From positions 1,116,001-1,180,000 of the forward strand of contig NZ_CP080419.1 in NCBI RefSeq assembly GCF_019457595.1: 64,000 bases of DNA. The letters are read 5' to 3'. The notes beneath the pieces are model-generated. The model ran no database searches. It saw nothing but the letters and a program-made list of their open reading frames with translations, and was not told the DNA's origin. Made by a program: the position numbers and the translations under genes. The stretch comes from Shewanella psychrotolerans. Lineage in GTDB: Bacteria > Pseudomonadota > Gammaproteobacteria > Enterobacterales > Shewanellaceae. Position 1 is the stretch's first letter. Each line of letters starts with the position of its first letter. This document shows positions 36,987 to 47,218 of this stretch, one piece after another.

Positions 36987-37016
36987 TGCTATTTTATCTG
37001 TGAGTTAAAGTCTGTA

Positions 37017-37035
37017 GCCCATAGCTTATGGGCTT
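37017..37035 (+). terminator. Weak terminator after glgA
   Basis: AGCCCATA-GCT-TATGGGCT, 8-bp stem and poor T tract. A second, longer hairpin (GTTGCTCAG / CTGAGCAAC) lies at 37057-37085. Confidence 0.5.
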
Positions 37036-37092
37036 TGGGTTAGTGGCTCAGCTTTTGTTGCTCAGAGCTTGTCGAGCTGAGCAACTGTTGCT

Positions 37093-37566
37093 TTAGAGCA
37101 GCAGGGATGCGTCTATTTGATTAAATTGCTGCGCAGCATCGATGAGTGATTTTGCGGTCAGCTTGGGCACACCATACACTTGAGTTTCGATATTATGCTT
37201 ATTGGCTATGTGTTCAAGCAGTATGGCAAAGTCACCGTCGCCTGAGAGTAAAATAATACTATCGACTTGACTGGCACTCTCCATGATGTCGATTGTGATC
37301 CCTACGTCCCAATCGCCTTTAGCGCTTCCATCGCTACGTTGGATAAAGGGTTTAAGTTTTACATCAAAACCTATGTGTTTGAGTGCATCTTGAAACTTTA
37401 GTTGACCATCATCGCCACGATGAATCGCATATGCATTTGCAGTGACTATCTCACCTTCATAACCTAAGTGTTGCCAGAGTTTACGGTAGTTAAATTGACG
37501 CCCGTAAGCTTCTTTACAGGTGTAATAGATATTTTGGACATCAACAAATATGGCGAGTTTTTTCAA
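37093..37566 (-). CDS. NYN-domain (LabA/PIN-like) protein
   Basis: 157 residues. LAIFVDVQNIYY is the first acidic strand of the NYN fold, GDWDVGITIDIME and LLSGDGDFAILLEHI carry the other conserved Asp residues. NYN proteins are predicted RNases; LabA members are implicated in regulation. The start is read as TTG at 37566 (AGG 7 bases upstream), because the family begins at KKLAIFVDVQN; an ATG at 37647 would add 27 unrelated residues. It is convergent with glgA. Confidence 0.87.
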   Translation of the reverse strand: MKKLAIFVDVQNIYYTCKEAYGRQFNYRKLWQHLGYEGEIVTANAYAIHRGDDGQLKFQDALKHIGFDVKLKPFIQRSDGSAKGDWDVGITIDIMESASQVDSIILLSGDGDFAILLEHIANKHNIETQVYGVPKLTAKSLIDAAQQFNQIDASLLL

Positions 37567-37683
37567 GTGAAACCTAAGCGTGGGATAAGTTAGTAGAAAC
37601 CATACAGCACCAGGAGCGAACAGTGAAGTTCTTATCCTAATTGGCATGAGTCGGCTAATGTGGGATTTGAAAATGTATCGGGC

Positions 37684-38130
37684 TTAAGGTCGATGTTGCA
37701 TTAAACAAAGTTGCTTGCCTTTTGATACGTAGCGCTTGTAAAGCTGGCTTATCTCAGCCGGTATGTCAGCGCATTGCTCCGTCTTGGTTTCGCTACTCTC
37801 AAAGAACCTATGTTGTCGATAGAAGGCTGTAAGCTCTGGGAGTGAAAATAGGAAACTCGGTCTAGCGATAAGCTGCTCTTGTAGATTGGACATCAATTGA
37901 TGGCCGAGTGCTTGGCCACGATAATGGGGATGGACCAGCATGCCCGTTACCAACTGATATTCGCCTATGGGTCTTAATCTTACTGCAGCGATGATCTGGT
38001 TACTTGGCGAACTTTCAGCATAAATCACCCCAACTAACTCTTTTTTATTGAGCCGAGCATAGGGCATAAAGCGGTTATAAAAACGAAAGGCGTCGGCGCG
38101 TATCGAAGGGGAAAGCCAGTGAAGTGTCAA
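37684..38130 (-). CDS. GNAT-family N-acetyltransferase
   Basis: 148 residues. The acetyl-CoA loop is VHPHYRGQALGHQLM (R/Q-x-x-G-x-G/A type, here RGQALG), with the preceding strand LVTGMLV. A shorter variant with an ordinary C-terminal strand (FYRQHRFF). The substrate cannot be read. The start is TTG, with AGGGA 6 bases upstream. It lies 36 bases upstream of the NYN gene start region, same strand. Confidence 0.82.
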   Translation of the reverse strand: MTLHWLSPSIRADAFRFYNRFMPYARLNKKELVGVIYAESSPSNQIIAAVRLRPIGEYQLVTGMLVHPHYRGQALGHQLMSNLQEQLIARPSFLFSLPELTAFYRQHRFFESSETKTEQCADIPAEISQLYKRYVSKGKQLCLMQHRP

Positions 38131-38457
38131 GTGAATCCCTGTGGTTATTTTGGTTAAGCCTAGCAGAACTTTTACTTGGCATAAATTGTTTTAGTGACCT
38201 TGACTATTACGCCGTTAACCTTTTTTTGCGGAAACATATCGTGATGAGTGTTTTGTTCGCTGGGTGTTGGTTGGTTTTGTGTTTTAGTGGTTAATTAAAG
38301 GTTGCCTCATTGTTAGCGTTTATATCTTGTTGCAATTTAACGGTGATTTTTCTGTGATTTTTGCTCAGCTTTACACAGTTTTACCCTATTAGTGGTGATT
38401 TCTCTTTAAAATGTTGTTTAATTACAACCGATCATATTACTCGATGAATAATCCATA
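38131..38457. other. Divergent region between GNAT gene and RND operon
   Basis: 327 AT-rich bases. GTTGT-TTAATT-ACAAC (38413-38428) is a small palindrome 30 bases before the efflux start and could be an operator. No repressor gene is adjacent. Confidence 0.4.
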
Positions 38458-39564
38458 ATGAAAAAAGCGCTGATTATAACCTCCCTTGTTATTGCAACCA
38501 TCTCGTTAGTGGCGTTTAGCCAATTATCTCTGGCGGATAAGCCAGCGGATAAGCCTGCGAGTATGGTTCGAACCATTCCTGTCGTCAGTGCTCGGGTAGC
38601 TGAGCATGAATTGTCTCAACATCTCTCGCTTATCGGCAAACTAGAGGCAAATCGTTCGGTATTAGTCGCCGCGGAGGTGGCGGGTAAGATAAAGCAGATC
38701 AATGTTAATGCCAATGAGCTTATTAAGGCTAATCAGGTATTAGTGGTGCTAGAAGATGCAAAATCTAAGGCGAATGTTGCCGAAGCAAAAGCCTATTTAA
38801 ATGATGAACAGAGAAAGCTAGCAGAGTTTCAAAGGTTAATAAGTAAGAATGCTATCACGCAAACCGAGATTGATGCGCAAAAAGCAGCGGTTGAAATAGC
38901 ACTTGCTCGTTTACAAGCCGCGCAGGCTGATTTGGACTTTCATACCATTAGAGCGCCATTTTCGGGCACTGCAGGATTGGTCGATTTTAGCTTAGGAAAA
39001 ATGGTGTCGGTGGGAAATGAGCTATTGAGTCTAGACGACTTGTCCTCTATGCGTCTTGATATCCAAGTACCTGAGCTCTATCTCTCTCGTTTGGACATTG
39101 GTATGAAAGTCACCGCGACAAATCGTGCTTGGAAGGGAGAAATTTTCACTGGTGAAATTGTCGCCATCGATCCTCGAATTAATCCAGAAACCTTAAACCT
39201 AAAAGTGCGAGTAAATTTCGATAATCATCAAGGCAAGCTAAAGCCCGGCATGCTGATGTCGGCTAATGTTGGCTTTGCTCCAGTCACAGAACCCGTTATT
39301 CCTGTGCAGGCGCTTGAATACTCAGGTACTAAGCGTTTTGTGTATGTGATTGACGACAATAATATTGCCCATCGTACACAAGTTACCCTAGGAGCGCGTA
39401 TTGGGGATGAGGTGTTAATCAGCGCGGGTGTGGCTATTGGCGATAACATTGTTGTGCAAGGCTTAGTTAATATGCGTGACGGGTTACAGGTTGAGGATAT
39501 CTCAGAGGCCAAATTAGCCGATAGTTCTGCGAAAGATGTCGATAGCCAGCGAGGACGCGGTTAA
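38458..39564 (+). CDS. RND efflux membrane-fusion subunit
   Basis: 368 residues. The signal/anchor (MKKALIITSLVIATISLVAF) is followed by a lipoyl half (IGKLEANRSVLVAAEVAGKI), a coiled-coil hairpin (EAKAYLNDEQRKLAEFQRLI) and the beta-barrel with the RAPFSGTAGLVDFS motif. It links the inner-membrane pump to an outer-membrane channel in the periplasm. It ends in a Ser/Asp tail. Start context is weak (no strong ribosome site). The next gene starts on its last base (TAATG). Confidence 0.94.
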   Translation: MKKALIITSLVIATISLVAFSQLSLADKPADKPASMVRTIPVVSARVAEHELSQHLSLIGKLEANRSVLVAAEVAGKIKQINVNANELIKANQVLVVLEDAKSKANVAEAKAYLNDEQRKLAEFQRLISKNAITQTEIDAQKAAVEIALARLQAAQADLDFHTIRAPFSGTAGLVDFSLGKMVSVGNELLSLDDLSSMRLDIQVPELYLSRLDIGMKVTATNRAWKGEIFTGEIVAIDPRINPETLNLKVRVNFDNHQGKLKPGMLMSANVGFAPVTEPVIPVQALEYSGTKRFVYVIDDNNIAHRTQVTLGARIGDEVLISAGVAIGDNIVVQGLVNMRDGLQVEDISEAKLADSSAKDVDSQRGRG

Positions 39565-42500
39565 TGTTACTTTCTGATGTATCTGTTAAGCGTCCGGTCG
39601 TTGCGATTGTATTGAGCCTGCTACTTTGTGTCTTTGGTTTAGTCTCTTTTACTAAGCTATCTGTGCGTGAAATGCCAGATGTAGAAAGCCCTGTCGTCAC
39701 AGTGATGACGTTTTATAGCGGCGCCTCGGCGACGATTATGGAGAGTCAGATCACAACGGCGTTAGAGGATGAATTAACCGGGATTAGCGGTATTGATGAG
39801 ATCACCTCAACGACCCGTAATGGCATGTCGCGTATTACCGTGACCTTTGATCTCGATTGGGATCTTACTGAAGGCGTGAGTGATGTGCGCGATGCCGTAG
39901 CCCGAGCTCAGCGCAGACTTCCTGATGAAGCCGATGATCCCATTGTTTCTAAGGATAATGGCTCGGGTCAGCCATCGGTTTATATTAATCTAAGTTCTTC
40001 TAATATGGATAGAACTCAATTGACTGATTACGCTGAGCGCGTATTGGAAGATAGGTTTAGCTTGATCACTGGCGTTAGCTCGGTCAGCATCTCCGGCGGA
40101 TTGTATAAGGTGATGTATGTGCAATTAAAGCCTGAACTTATGGCGGGAAGGGGGGTTACCACTGCCGATATCTCCGCTGCGCTGCGCCGAGAGAATGTGG
40201 AAAGTCCCGGCGGTGAAGTGCGTAATGATACTACTGTGATGACGGTGCGTACTGCTCGTCTCTATCACCACCCAGAAGATTTCGATTATTTAGTGGTACG
40301 TACCGCGAGCGATGGCAGCCCAATCTATTTAAAAGATGTCGCCTCGGTTTTTGTGGGAGCCGAAAATGAAAACTCGACCTATAAAAGTGATGGCGTACCC
40401 AATTTAAGTTTGGGTATTGTCGCGCAGTCCGATGCAAATCCGTTGGACGTGGCGAAGAAGGTGCATGTTGAGGTCGATAAAATACAAAAGTTCCTGCCTG
40501 ATGGTACCAAACTTGTGGTCGATTATGACTCGACGGTATTTATTGATCGCTCAATTAGTGAAGTGTATAGCACTATCTATATTACTGCCGCACTCGTAGT
40601 GTTAGTGCTGTATATCTTTATTGGTCAGGCGCGAGCAACGCTTATTCCTGCTGTCACTGTGCCAGTTTCACTTATCTCCTCATTTATAGCGGCAAACTAT
40701 TTTGGTTTTTCAATTAATCTACTGACATTGATGGCGCTAATTCTGTCTATCGGTTTAGTGGTTGATGATGCCATTGTGGTTGTTGAAAATATTTTCCATC
40801 ACATACAAAAAGGGGAACCCCCTCTGTTTGCCGCTTATAAAGGGGCGCAAGAGGTCGGTTTTGCCGTCGTGGCGACAACTGCGGTATTAGTTATGGTGTT
40901 TCTACCAATTTCCTTTATGGATGGCATGGTTGGGCGCCTATTTACTGAATTTTCGGTGATGTTGGCGATGTCGGTGATTTTCTCATCGATAGTAGCGTTA
41001 ACCTTAACACCTGTACTTGGCAGTAAAATGCTTAAAGCTAATGTGAAGCCCAATCGCTTTAATCGCTGGATGGATTTGCTGTTCGCAAGATTAGAGTCAA
41101 CTTATCGTGCTTGGGTGGTCAAAGCGGTGCGCCTGCGTAATTTCGCGCCGTTGGTGATCATCGCTTGCGTTATTGGTAGCGGTTTCTTATTGCAACAGGT
41201 GCCAGGTCAATTAGCACCTCAAGAAGACAGAGGCGTTATCTTTGCTTTTGTTAAAGGCGCCGAAGGCACGAGTTATAATCGGATGACTGCCAATATGGAT
41301 ATTGTTGAGCAGCGTTTAATGCCGCTACTCGACGAGAGAACGATTAAGTCTTTTAGTATTCAAGCGCCGGCATTTGGTGGCGTAGCAGGGGATCAAACCG
41401 GTTTTGTCATTATGCAGCTGGAAGATTGGGAGCACAGAGATATCGATGCTCAGCAAGCCTTAGGGATTGTTTCCAACGCGCTTAAGGGAATTCCCGATGT
41501 GATGGTGTTTCCTATGCTGCCGGGTTTTCGAGGCCAGTCGAGTGAACCGGTTCAGTTTGTCCTAGGTGGCTCCGATTACAATGAGCTGTTTAAGTGGGCG
41601 GAGAAGTTGAAAGAGGAGGCGAATATCTCGCCGATGCTCGAGGGTGCTGATCTTGATTATGCCGAGACAACCCCAGAACTGGTTGTCACTATCGATAGAG
41701 TTCGCGCAGCAGAGCTTGGTATCAGTGTAGCCGATGTCTCTGAAACACTCGAAGTCATGCTAGGCGGACGTAGCGAGACCACCTTTATTGAGCGCGGCGA
41801 GGAGTATGATGTCTACTTGCGGGGCAGTGAAGATAGCTTCAATAGTGTGGCCGATCTGAGTCAAATTTATATGCGTTCCTCTAAAGGCTCGCTGATTTCT
41901 CTTGATGCGATCACCCATATTGAAGAGGTGGCTTCGGCCCATAAACTGAGTCATACCAATAAGCAAAAATCGATCACCTTAAAGGCTAATTTAGGCGAAG
42001 GCTATACATTGGGTGAAGCACTTGATTTTCTTGACGATAAAGCGATTGAGATGTTGCCGAGCGATATTTCGGTGAGTTACACCGGTGAGTCTAAAGATTT
42101 TAAAGAAAATCAAAGCAGCGTGATGATCGTTTTTGGATTGGCGTTGTTAGTCGCCTACTTGGTGCTCGCGGCTCAATTTGAAAGCTTTATCAATCCTATG
42201 GTGGTGATGTTTACCGTTCCTATGGGGGTATTTGGTGGTTTCTTGGGCTTATATCTCACAGGGCAAGGCCTTAACCTTTATAGCCAGATCGGGATGATCA
42301 TGTTGATTGGTATGGTGACCAAAAACGGCATCTTGATTGTGGAGTTTGCGAATCAGCTTCGCGACAAAGGCAGCGATATTGAACAAGCCATTATCGATGC
42401 TTCTGCGCGTCGTCTACGCCCTATCTTAATGACCGCTTTCACTACGCTGGTTGGTGCTGTGCCACTGATTTTTTCAACCGGTGCAGGCTCTGAAAGTCGA

Positions 42501-42659
42501 ATCGCTGTGGGGACAGTGGTCTTCTTCGGGATGGCATTTGCGACTTGTGTAACGCTATTTGTTATCCCTGCCATGTATCGATTGATATCGGGTCACTCGC
42601 AATCGCCAGGATTTGTTGAGGCTCAGTTAGAGCAAGCGATTAAAGCGCGGCAATCCTAA
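39564..42659 (+). CDS. RND multidrug efflux transporter, HAE1 type
   Basis: 1031 residues, the normal 12-helix layout with two large periplasmic loops. TM4 contains the proton-relay pair in GLVVDDAIVVVENI. The first helix is RPVVAIVLSLLLCVFGLV and the porter loop starts EMPDVESPVVTV. It exports hydrophobic or amphiphilic compounds using proton motive force; substrates are not predictable. It is coupled to the fusion-protein gene by one base. No outer-membrane factor gene is adjacent, so a TolC-like protein encoded elsewhere is expected. Confidence 0.95.
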   Translation: MLLSDVSVKRPVVAIVLSLLLCVFGLVSFTKLSVREMPDVESPVVTVMTFYSGASATIMESQITTALEDELTGISGIDEITSTTRNGMSRITVTFDLDWDLTEGVSDVRDAVARAQRRLPDEADDPIVSKDNGSGQPSVYINLSSSNMDRTQLTDYAERVLEDRFSLITGVSSVSISGGLYKVMYVQLKPELMAGRGVTTADISAALRRENVESPGGEVRNDTTVMTVRTARLYHHPEDFDYLVVRTASDGSPIYLKDVASVFVGAENENSTYKSDGVPNLSLGIVAQSDANPLDVAKKVHVEVDKIQKFLPDGTKLVVDYDSTVFIDRSISEVYSTIYITAALVVLVLYIFIGQARATLIPAVTVPVSLISSFIAANYFGFSINLLTLMALILSIGLVVDDAIVVVENIFHHIQKGEPPLFAAYKGAQEVGFAVVATTAVLVMVFLPISFMDGMVGRLFTEFSVMLAMSVIFSSIVALTLTPVLGSKMLKANVKPNRFNRWMDLLFARLESTYRAWVVKAVRLRNFAPLVIIACVIGSGFLLQQVPGQLAPQEDRGVIFAFVKGAEGTSYNRMTANMDIVEQRLMPLLDERTIKSFSIQAPAFGGVAGDQTGFVIMQLEDWEHRDIDAQQALGIVSNALKGIPDVMVFPMLPGFRGQSSEPVQFVLGGSDYNELFKWAEKLKEEANISPMLEGADLDYAETTPELVVTIDRVRAAELGISVADVSETLEVMLGGRSETTFIERGEEYDVYLRGSEDSFNSVADLSQIYMRSSKGSLISLDAITHIEEVASAHKLSHTNKQKSITLKANLGEGYTLGEALDFLDDKAIEMLPSDISVSYTGESKDFKENQSSVMIVFGLALLVAYLVLAAQFESFINPMVVMFTVPMGVFGGFLGLYLTGQGLNLYSQIGMIMLIGMVTKNGILIVEFANQLRDKGSDIEQAIIDASARRLRPILMTAFTTLVGAVPLIFSTGAGSESRIAVGTVVFFGMAFATCVTLFVIPAMYRLISGHSQSPGFVEAQLEQAIKARQS

Positions 42660-42663
42660 GGGG

Positions 42664-42701
42664 TGGGTGATATAGAGATGTTTTGCTCCTTTATATCACC
42701 T
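42664..42701 (+). terminator. Weak hairpin after RND gene
   Basis: GGTGATATA / TATATCACC separated by 17 bases, then a T-rich stretch. Possible terminator. Confidence 0.4.
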
Positions 42702-42933
42702 GCTTTATCCCGTTTTTTATATTTTACTACCATAGAAACAATGGGTTATGTGTATTTGATTTTATTGAGAGACAAGGTTTTCTCTGTTTCTAAATTTCTT
42801 TATTATTTTTATTTTGTTCGTTCCATTCACTCCATCCCTGTAGGTCAGATATTGTGAATGTCTAAATAGCAGCGAATTGTTTATCAACACGAAAAGCACG
42901 AAGGTTTAAAGAACGGTTAAAAGGACAAGGATA
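42702..42933. other. Gene-free stretch between RND operon and ettA
   Basis: AT-rich intergenic sequence holding the 34-base block at 42830-42863 that resembles 22610-22643. I see nothing else. Confidence 0.5.
42830..42863. repeat. Possible dispersed 34-base element, copy 2
   Basis: 26 of 34 positions shared with 22610-22643. Confidence 0.4.
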
Positions 42934-42942
42934 GAAAACAAA

Positions 42943-42964
42943 ACAGCCGACTAATGTCGGCTGT
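42943..42964 (-). terminator. Terminator of ettA
   Basis: ACAGCCGAC / GTCGGCTGT with a 4-base loop and a T-rich tail (TTTGTTTT) on the minus strand, 19 bases past the stop. Confidence 0.88.
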
Positions 42965-42973
42965 TACTTTCCT

Positions 42974-42986
42974 CTAATTGGTATTA
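42974..42986. repeat. Dispersed intergenic motif, short copy
   Basis: CTAATTGGTATTA; its last three bases are the ettA stop codon. Confidence 0.45.
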
Positions 42987-44651
42987 CTTATTCATTCGCT
43001 TGTATTTTAGACGATGTGGTTCAATCACATCAGTACCCAAAGTTTCTTTGAGCCAAGCAGAATATTCGGTGTAGTTACCTTCATAGAAGTTCACTTTTCC
43101 TTCATCGCGATAGTCCAAAATATGAGTCGCGATTCTATCGAGGAACCAACGGTCATGGGAGATAACCATGGCACAACCTGGGAATTCAAGCAGGGCTTCT
43201 TCTAAAGCACGTAAGGTTTCAACGTCCAAATCGTTCGTGGGTTCATCGAGAAGTAATACGTTGCCGCCCGCTTGTAGCAGTTTAGCTAAATGGACTCGGT
43301 TACGTTCACCACCTGATAGAGTGCCAATGATTTTTTGTTGATCGCCACCGCGGAAGTTAAAGCGACCGACATAGGCACGACTTGGGATTTCAGTATTGTT
43401 GATGCGCATAATATCTAGCCCACCCGAGATCTCCTGCCATACGGTATTTTTGTCGTTCATCGAATCACGGAACTGATCGACTGAGGCTATTTGTACCGAT
43501 TCACCCAATTCCACGCTACCACTGTCTGGTTGCTCAGTGCCAGAGATCATCTTAAACAGGGTCGACTTACCTGCACCGTTGGCACCAATAATACCGACGA
43601 TAGCGCCTTTAGGTACCGAGAAACTTAGATTATCGATTAATACTCTATCGCCATAGGATTTAGTCAGATTATTAACTTCGATGACTTTGTCACCCAAGCG
43701 AGGTCCTGGCGGAATGAACAGCTCATTGGTTTCATTACGCTTTTGGTAGTCGTTGGTATTAAGCTCTTCAAAACGTGCCATACGGGCTTTGCCCTTAGAT
43801 TGACGGCCCTTAGTTCCTTGACGTACCCATTCGAGTTCTTTAGCGATAGTTTTTTGTCGAGCGCTCTCGGTCGCAGATTCTTGTTTAAGGCGAGCATCTT
43901 TTTGCTCTAGCCATGAAGAGTAGTTACCTTCCCACGGAATACCTTCACCACGGTCGAGTTCTAAGATCCAGCCTGCAGCATTATCGAGGAAGTATCTATC
44001 GTGGGTGATTGCCACAACGGTGCCGGTGTAATCTTGTAGGAAACGCTCAAGCCAAGCCACCGATTCGGCATCTAAGTGGTTGGTCGGTTCATCCAGAAGT
44101 AACATATCTGGCTTTTCGAGCAGTAAGCGACAGATTGCGACACGGCGGCGTTCACCACCCGATAACACTTCAATCTTCTCATCCCAATCGGGTAGGCGTA
44201 GTGCATTGGCCGCACGCTCAAGAATATTATCAAGATTATGAGCATCTTGCGCTTGAATAATTGCTTCTAGCTCACCTTGTTCTTTGGCTAAAGCATCAAA
44301 GTCGGCATCGGGCTCGGCGTAAAGTGCGTAGACCTCATCTAAACGAGTAAGCGCTTGTTTTGCTTCAGATACCGCCTCTTCAATCGCTTCTCGAACGGTT
44401 TGTTGTTCATCGAGTTTGGGTTCTTGTGGCAGGTAACCAATTTTAAGGTCCTGCATCGGACGTGCTTCACCTTCGATTTCGGTATCAATACCAGCCATGA
44501 TACGAAGAAGCGTAGATTTACCTGAACCATTGAGACCGAGAACACCGATCTTGGCACCAGGGAAAAAACTTAGGGAGATATCTTTAAGGATCTGCTTTTT
44601 AGGTGGAACAATTTTGCCCACACGAAGCATGCTGTATACAAATTGAGCCAT
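42984..44651 (-). CDS. ettA: Energy-dependent translational throttle protein EttA
   Basis: 555 residues, the E. coli length. An ABC-F ATPase that binds the ribosomal E site and gates entry into elongation by ADP/ATP ratio. Two ABC cassettes: Walker A GLNGSGKST and GANGAGKST, signatures LSGGERRRVA and LSGGERNRVH, Walker B LLDEPTNHLD and LLDEPTNDLD. The linker RMARFEELNT lies between them. No membrane segment. Monocistronic, with a terminator. Confidence 0.97.
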   Translation of the reverse strand: MAQFVYSMLRVGKIVPPKKQILKDISLSFFPGAKIGVLGLNGSGKSTLLRIMAGIDTEIEGEARPMQDLKIGYLPQEPKLDEQQTVREAIEEAVSEAKQALTRLDEVYALYAEPDADFDALAKEQGELEAIIQAQDAHNLDNILERAANALRLPDWDEKIEVLSGGERRRVAICRLLLEKPDMLLLDEPTNHLDAESVAWLERFLQDYTGTVVAITHDRYFLDNAAGWILELDRGEGIPWEGNYSSWLEQKDARLKQESATESARQKTIAKELEWVRQGTKGRQSKGKARMARFEELNTNDYQKRNETNELFIPPGPRLGDKVIEVNNLTKSYGDRVLIDNLSFSVPKGAIVGIIGANGAGKSTLFKMISGTEQPDSGSVELGESVQIASVDQFRDSMNDKNTVWQEISGGLDIMRINNTEIPSRAYVGRFNFRGGDQQKIIGTLSGGERNRVHLAKLLQAGGNVLLLDEPTNDLDVETLRALEEALLEFPGCAMVISHDRWFLDRIATHILDYRDEGKVNFYEGNYTEYSAWLKETLGTDVIEPHRLKYKRMNK

Positions 44652-45317
44652 GACAAATTTACTCGCTGACGAAACAATGATGGCAATTCTACTTCAATCG
44701 AGTTTGAACTTAAATCGGATTTTAGGTGATTGATTTACCATGCAGTTGTAAATCGACACCTCGCGAGATTATTGTTTAGTTTGGGGCTTAATATAAAAGT
44801 GGTTAACATTTGTTTAGCGTAATGTCGTGGACGAATTGTGGCGTACCTAGGGCTTGGGCTCAGCTTTATAAAGCGGGCTCAGACAGTATGGAGGATGATC
44901 ATGACGATGAGATTGAAGGTGGGGCGAGGAAGTTCTTCTATGATCGCCTGACCAATAAAGAGTCTTGGAAATATGATGATAATGATTTGGTATGAGTTGG
45001 AGTCATGCCTACTTGGCTGCAACTCGCTTTCCCCTATTAAGCTGGAATAATCATTAAAAATGATCACCGTTTTGTTGAAAATACGAAACAGTGTTTTTTA
45101 CCAAGCGGCTGTAAAACATTACTTTTATGGCTTGAAAAATAATAGCCCTGCTAAAACAAGCCCTCAATGCCCCAGTTTGCTAAATGGCGCTGCTTTGCTG
45201 AGCATTTCTCACCGATAACCGCAAGTAATTTCATGTTACAAACGCTGGGATTGTGATCAATTGCACTGTAGAATACCGCGCAACCCTACTTATAAGACTT
45301 TACAGCTGGAGTGACCA
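44652..45317. other. Gene-free stretch between ettA and glyA
   Basis: 666 bases with divergent control regions. A short acidic ORF (44822-44998) is the only coding-like element. A TAGAAT -10-like box at 45269-45274 may serve glyA, but its -35 is not recognisable. TGTGATCAATTGCAC at 45251-45265 loosely resembles half of a CRP site. Confidence 0.5.
44822..44998 (+). CDS. Possible small acidic protein
   Basis: 58 codons from ATG at 44822, or 36 from ATG at 44888. The second half is rich in Asp, Glu and Lys (MEDDHDDEIEGGARKFFYDR). Codon use is not odd, but neither start has a ribosome site and I know no family. It may be a remnant or a chance frame. Confidence 0.25.
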
Positions 45318-46574
45318 ATGCTGAAAAAAGAGATGAATATCGCTGACTTTGATCCACTACTGTTTCAAGCGATCCAGGATGAAACTCGTCGTCAAGAAGA
45401 GCACATCGAGCTTATCGCTTCAGAAAATTACACCAGTCCTCGTGTGCTAGAGGCTCAAGGTTCTCAGCTTACCAATAAATATGCCGAAGGCTACCCAGGT
45501 AAGCGTTACTACGGTGGTTGTGAGTATGTTGATATTGCTGAAGAGTTAGCTATCTCTCGTGCTAAAGAGCTTTTTGGTGCAACTTATGCCAACGTTCAGC
45601 CTCACTCTGGTTCACAAGCGAACTCAGCTGTGTTTATGGCACTACTTCAAGGCGGTGATACTGTACTGGGTATGAGCCTTGCCCATGGTGGTCACTTAAC
45701 TCACGGCTCGCACGTGAGCTTCTCTGGCAAGCTTTATAATGCGGTTCAGTATGGCATTGACGAGACGACGGGTAAGATTGATTACGCTGAAGTTGAGCGT
45801 CTCGCTGTTGAGCACAAACCTAAAATGATTATCGCAGGTTTCAGTGCTTATTCTGGCATTATCGATTGGGGTAAGTTCCGCGAAATCGCTGATAAAGTAG
45901 GTGCTTATCTGTTTGTCGATATGGCTCACGTTGCAGGCCTCGTTGCTGCGGGTATCTACCCAAATCCATTACCTCATGCTCACGTTGTTACTACGACAAC
46001 CCATAAGACGCTTGCGGGTCCTCGTGGTGGCTTGATCTTATCAGCATGTGATGATGAAGATATTTACAAGAAGCTAAACTCTGCGGTATTCCCTGGTGGA
46101 CAAGGCGGCCCGTTGATGCACGTTATCGCGGCTAAAGCGGTAGCCTTCAAAGAAGCGCTAGAGCCAGAGTTTACAGCTTATCAAGAGCAAGTGGTTATTA
46201 ACGCCAAAGCAATGGCAAAAACCTTTATCGAACGCGGTTATGATGTCGTGTCTGGCGGTACCGATAACCACCTGTTCCTGCTTGATTTAATTTCTAAGGA
46301 TATTACCGGTAAAGATGCAGATGCGGCACTTGGTCATGCCAATATTACGGTAAACAAGAACTCGGTACCTAACGATCCTCGTTCACCATTTGTCACTTCT
46401 GGTCTGCGTATTGGTTCACCCGCCATCACTCGTCGGGGCTTTAAAGAAGAGCAAGCGATTGAGCTAACGAACTGGATGTGTGATGTGCTTGATGACATCA
46501 CTAACCAAGATACTATTGAGCGCGTGAAGAATCAGGTGCTTGAATTGTGCGCTAAGTTCCCTGTTTACGGTTAA
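45318..46574 (+). CDS. glyA: Serine hydroxymethyltransferase
   Basis: 418 residues (E. coli 417). PLP enzyme making glycine and 5,10-methylene-THF from serine. The PLP lysine is in [28 protein letters not shown] and [18 protein letters not shown] are family blocks. Ribosome site GGAG before the ATG. It is the main source of one-carbon units, so its place just ahead of nrdR and the riboflavin genes is metabolic neighbourhood rather than an operon; a strong terminator closes it. Confidence 0.98.
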   Translation: MLKKEMNIADFDPLLFQAIQDETRRQEEHIELIASENYTSPRVLEAQGSQLTNKYAEGYPGKRYYGGCEYVDIAEELAISRAKELFGATYANVQPHSGSQANSAVFMALLQGGDTVLGMSLAHGGHLTHGSHVSFSGKLYNAVQYGIDETTGKIDYAEVERLAVEHKPKMIIAGFSAYSGIIDWGKFREIADKVGAYLFVDMAHVAGLVAAGIYPNPLPHAHVVTTTTHKTLAGPRGGLILSACDDEDIYKKLNSAVFPGGQGGPLMHVIAAKAVAFKEALEPEFTAYQEQVVINAKAMAKTFIERGYDVVSGGTDNHLFLLDLISKDITGKDADAALGHANITVNKNSVPNDPRSPFVTSGLRIGSPAITRRGFKEEQAIELTNWMCDVLDDITNQDTIERVKNQVLELCAKFPVYG

Positions 46575-46602
46575 CCTTAAGCTTTAAATCAGGTAAACTT
46601 CG

Positions 46603-46643
46603 ATGGCCGCTACTGATGTTAATATTAGTAGCGGCCATTTTTG
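46603..46643 (+). terminator. Terminator after glyA
   Basis: ATGGCCGCTACT / AGTAGCGGCCAT, 12-bp perfect stem, T5 tract. Confidence 0.92.
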
Positions 46644-46707
46644 TTTCTAGCGTTGCAGCTCATTGCGAGGTTAGATGATGACTTAACGACTTTCCGCCGG
46701 AGGCTCA

Positions 46708-47172
46708 ATGTATTGTCCGTTTTGCAGCGCAACCGATACTAAAGTGATCGACTCTCGCTTAGTTGCCGATGGCCATCAGGTTCGTCGTCGCCGTGAATGC
46801 TTAGAGTGTCATGAACGATTTACGACTTTTGAAGGCGCTGAGCTGGTTATGCCTCGAGTCGTAAAACAAGATGGCAGTCGCCAGCCTTTTGATGAAGATA
46901 AGTTACGTGGCGGTATGTTACGTGCTGTAGAAAAACGTCCCGTCTCTATGGATGAGATTGAACAAGCGCTCACTAAAATAAAATCGACACTGCGTGCGAC
47001 TGGCGAGAGAGAAGTGACCTCAGAGATGATAGGTAACCTGATGATGGATCATTTAGTTCATCTTGATAAGGTCGCTTATATTCGCTTTGCCTCTGTCTAT
47101 CGTGCTTTTGAAGATGTCTCTGAGTTTGGTGATGCGATTGCAAAACTGCAAAGCGCTAAATCGAATACCTAG
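46708..47172 (+). CDS. nrdR: Transcriptional repressor NrdR
   Basis: 154 residues. A zinc ribbon with C3, C6, C31 and C34 (MYCPFC ... CLEC) is followed by an ATP-cone domain. It represses ribonucleotide reductase genes according to ATP/dATP levels. GGAGG lies before the ATG. It heads a plus-strand run (nrdR-ribD-ribE-ribBX-ribH-nusB-thiL-pgpA) that is the usual gammaproteobacterial order. Confidence 0.97.
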   Translation: MYCPFCSATDTKVIDSRLVADGHQVRRRRECLECHERFTTFEGAELVMPRVVKQDGSRQPFDEDKLRGGMLRAVEKRPVSMDEIEQALTKIKSTLRATGEREVTSEMIGNLMMDHLVHLDKVAYIRFASVYRAFEDVSEFGDAIAKLQSAKSNT

Positions 47173-47218
47173 ATCAACTGAATAAATCCTTTCTAGTATA
47201 TTGCGTGGATAACGGCTG

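Noticed and set aside
37057..37085. Second hairpin after glgA as a terminator
   Set aside because: Good stem, but neither strand has a T tract behind it.
45251..45265. CRP site before glyA
   Set aside because: Only the left half TGTGA matches; the right half is GCACT rather than TCACA.
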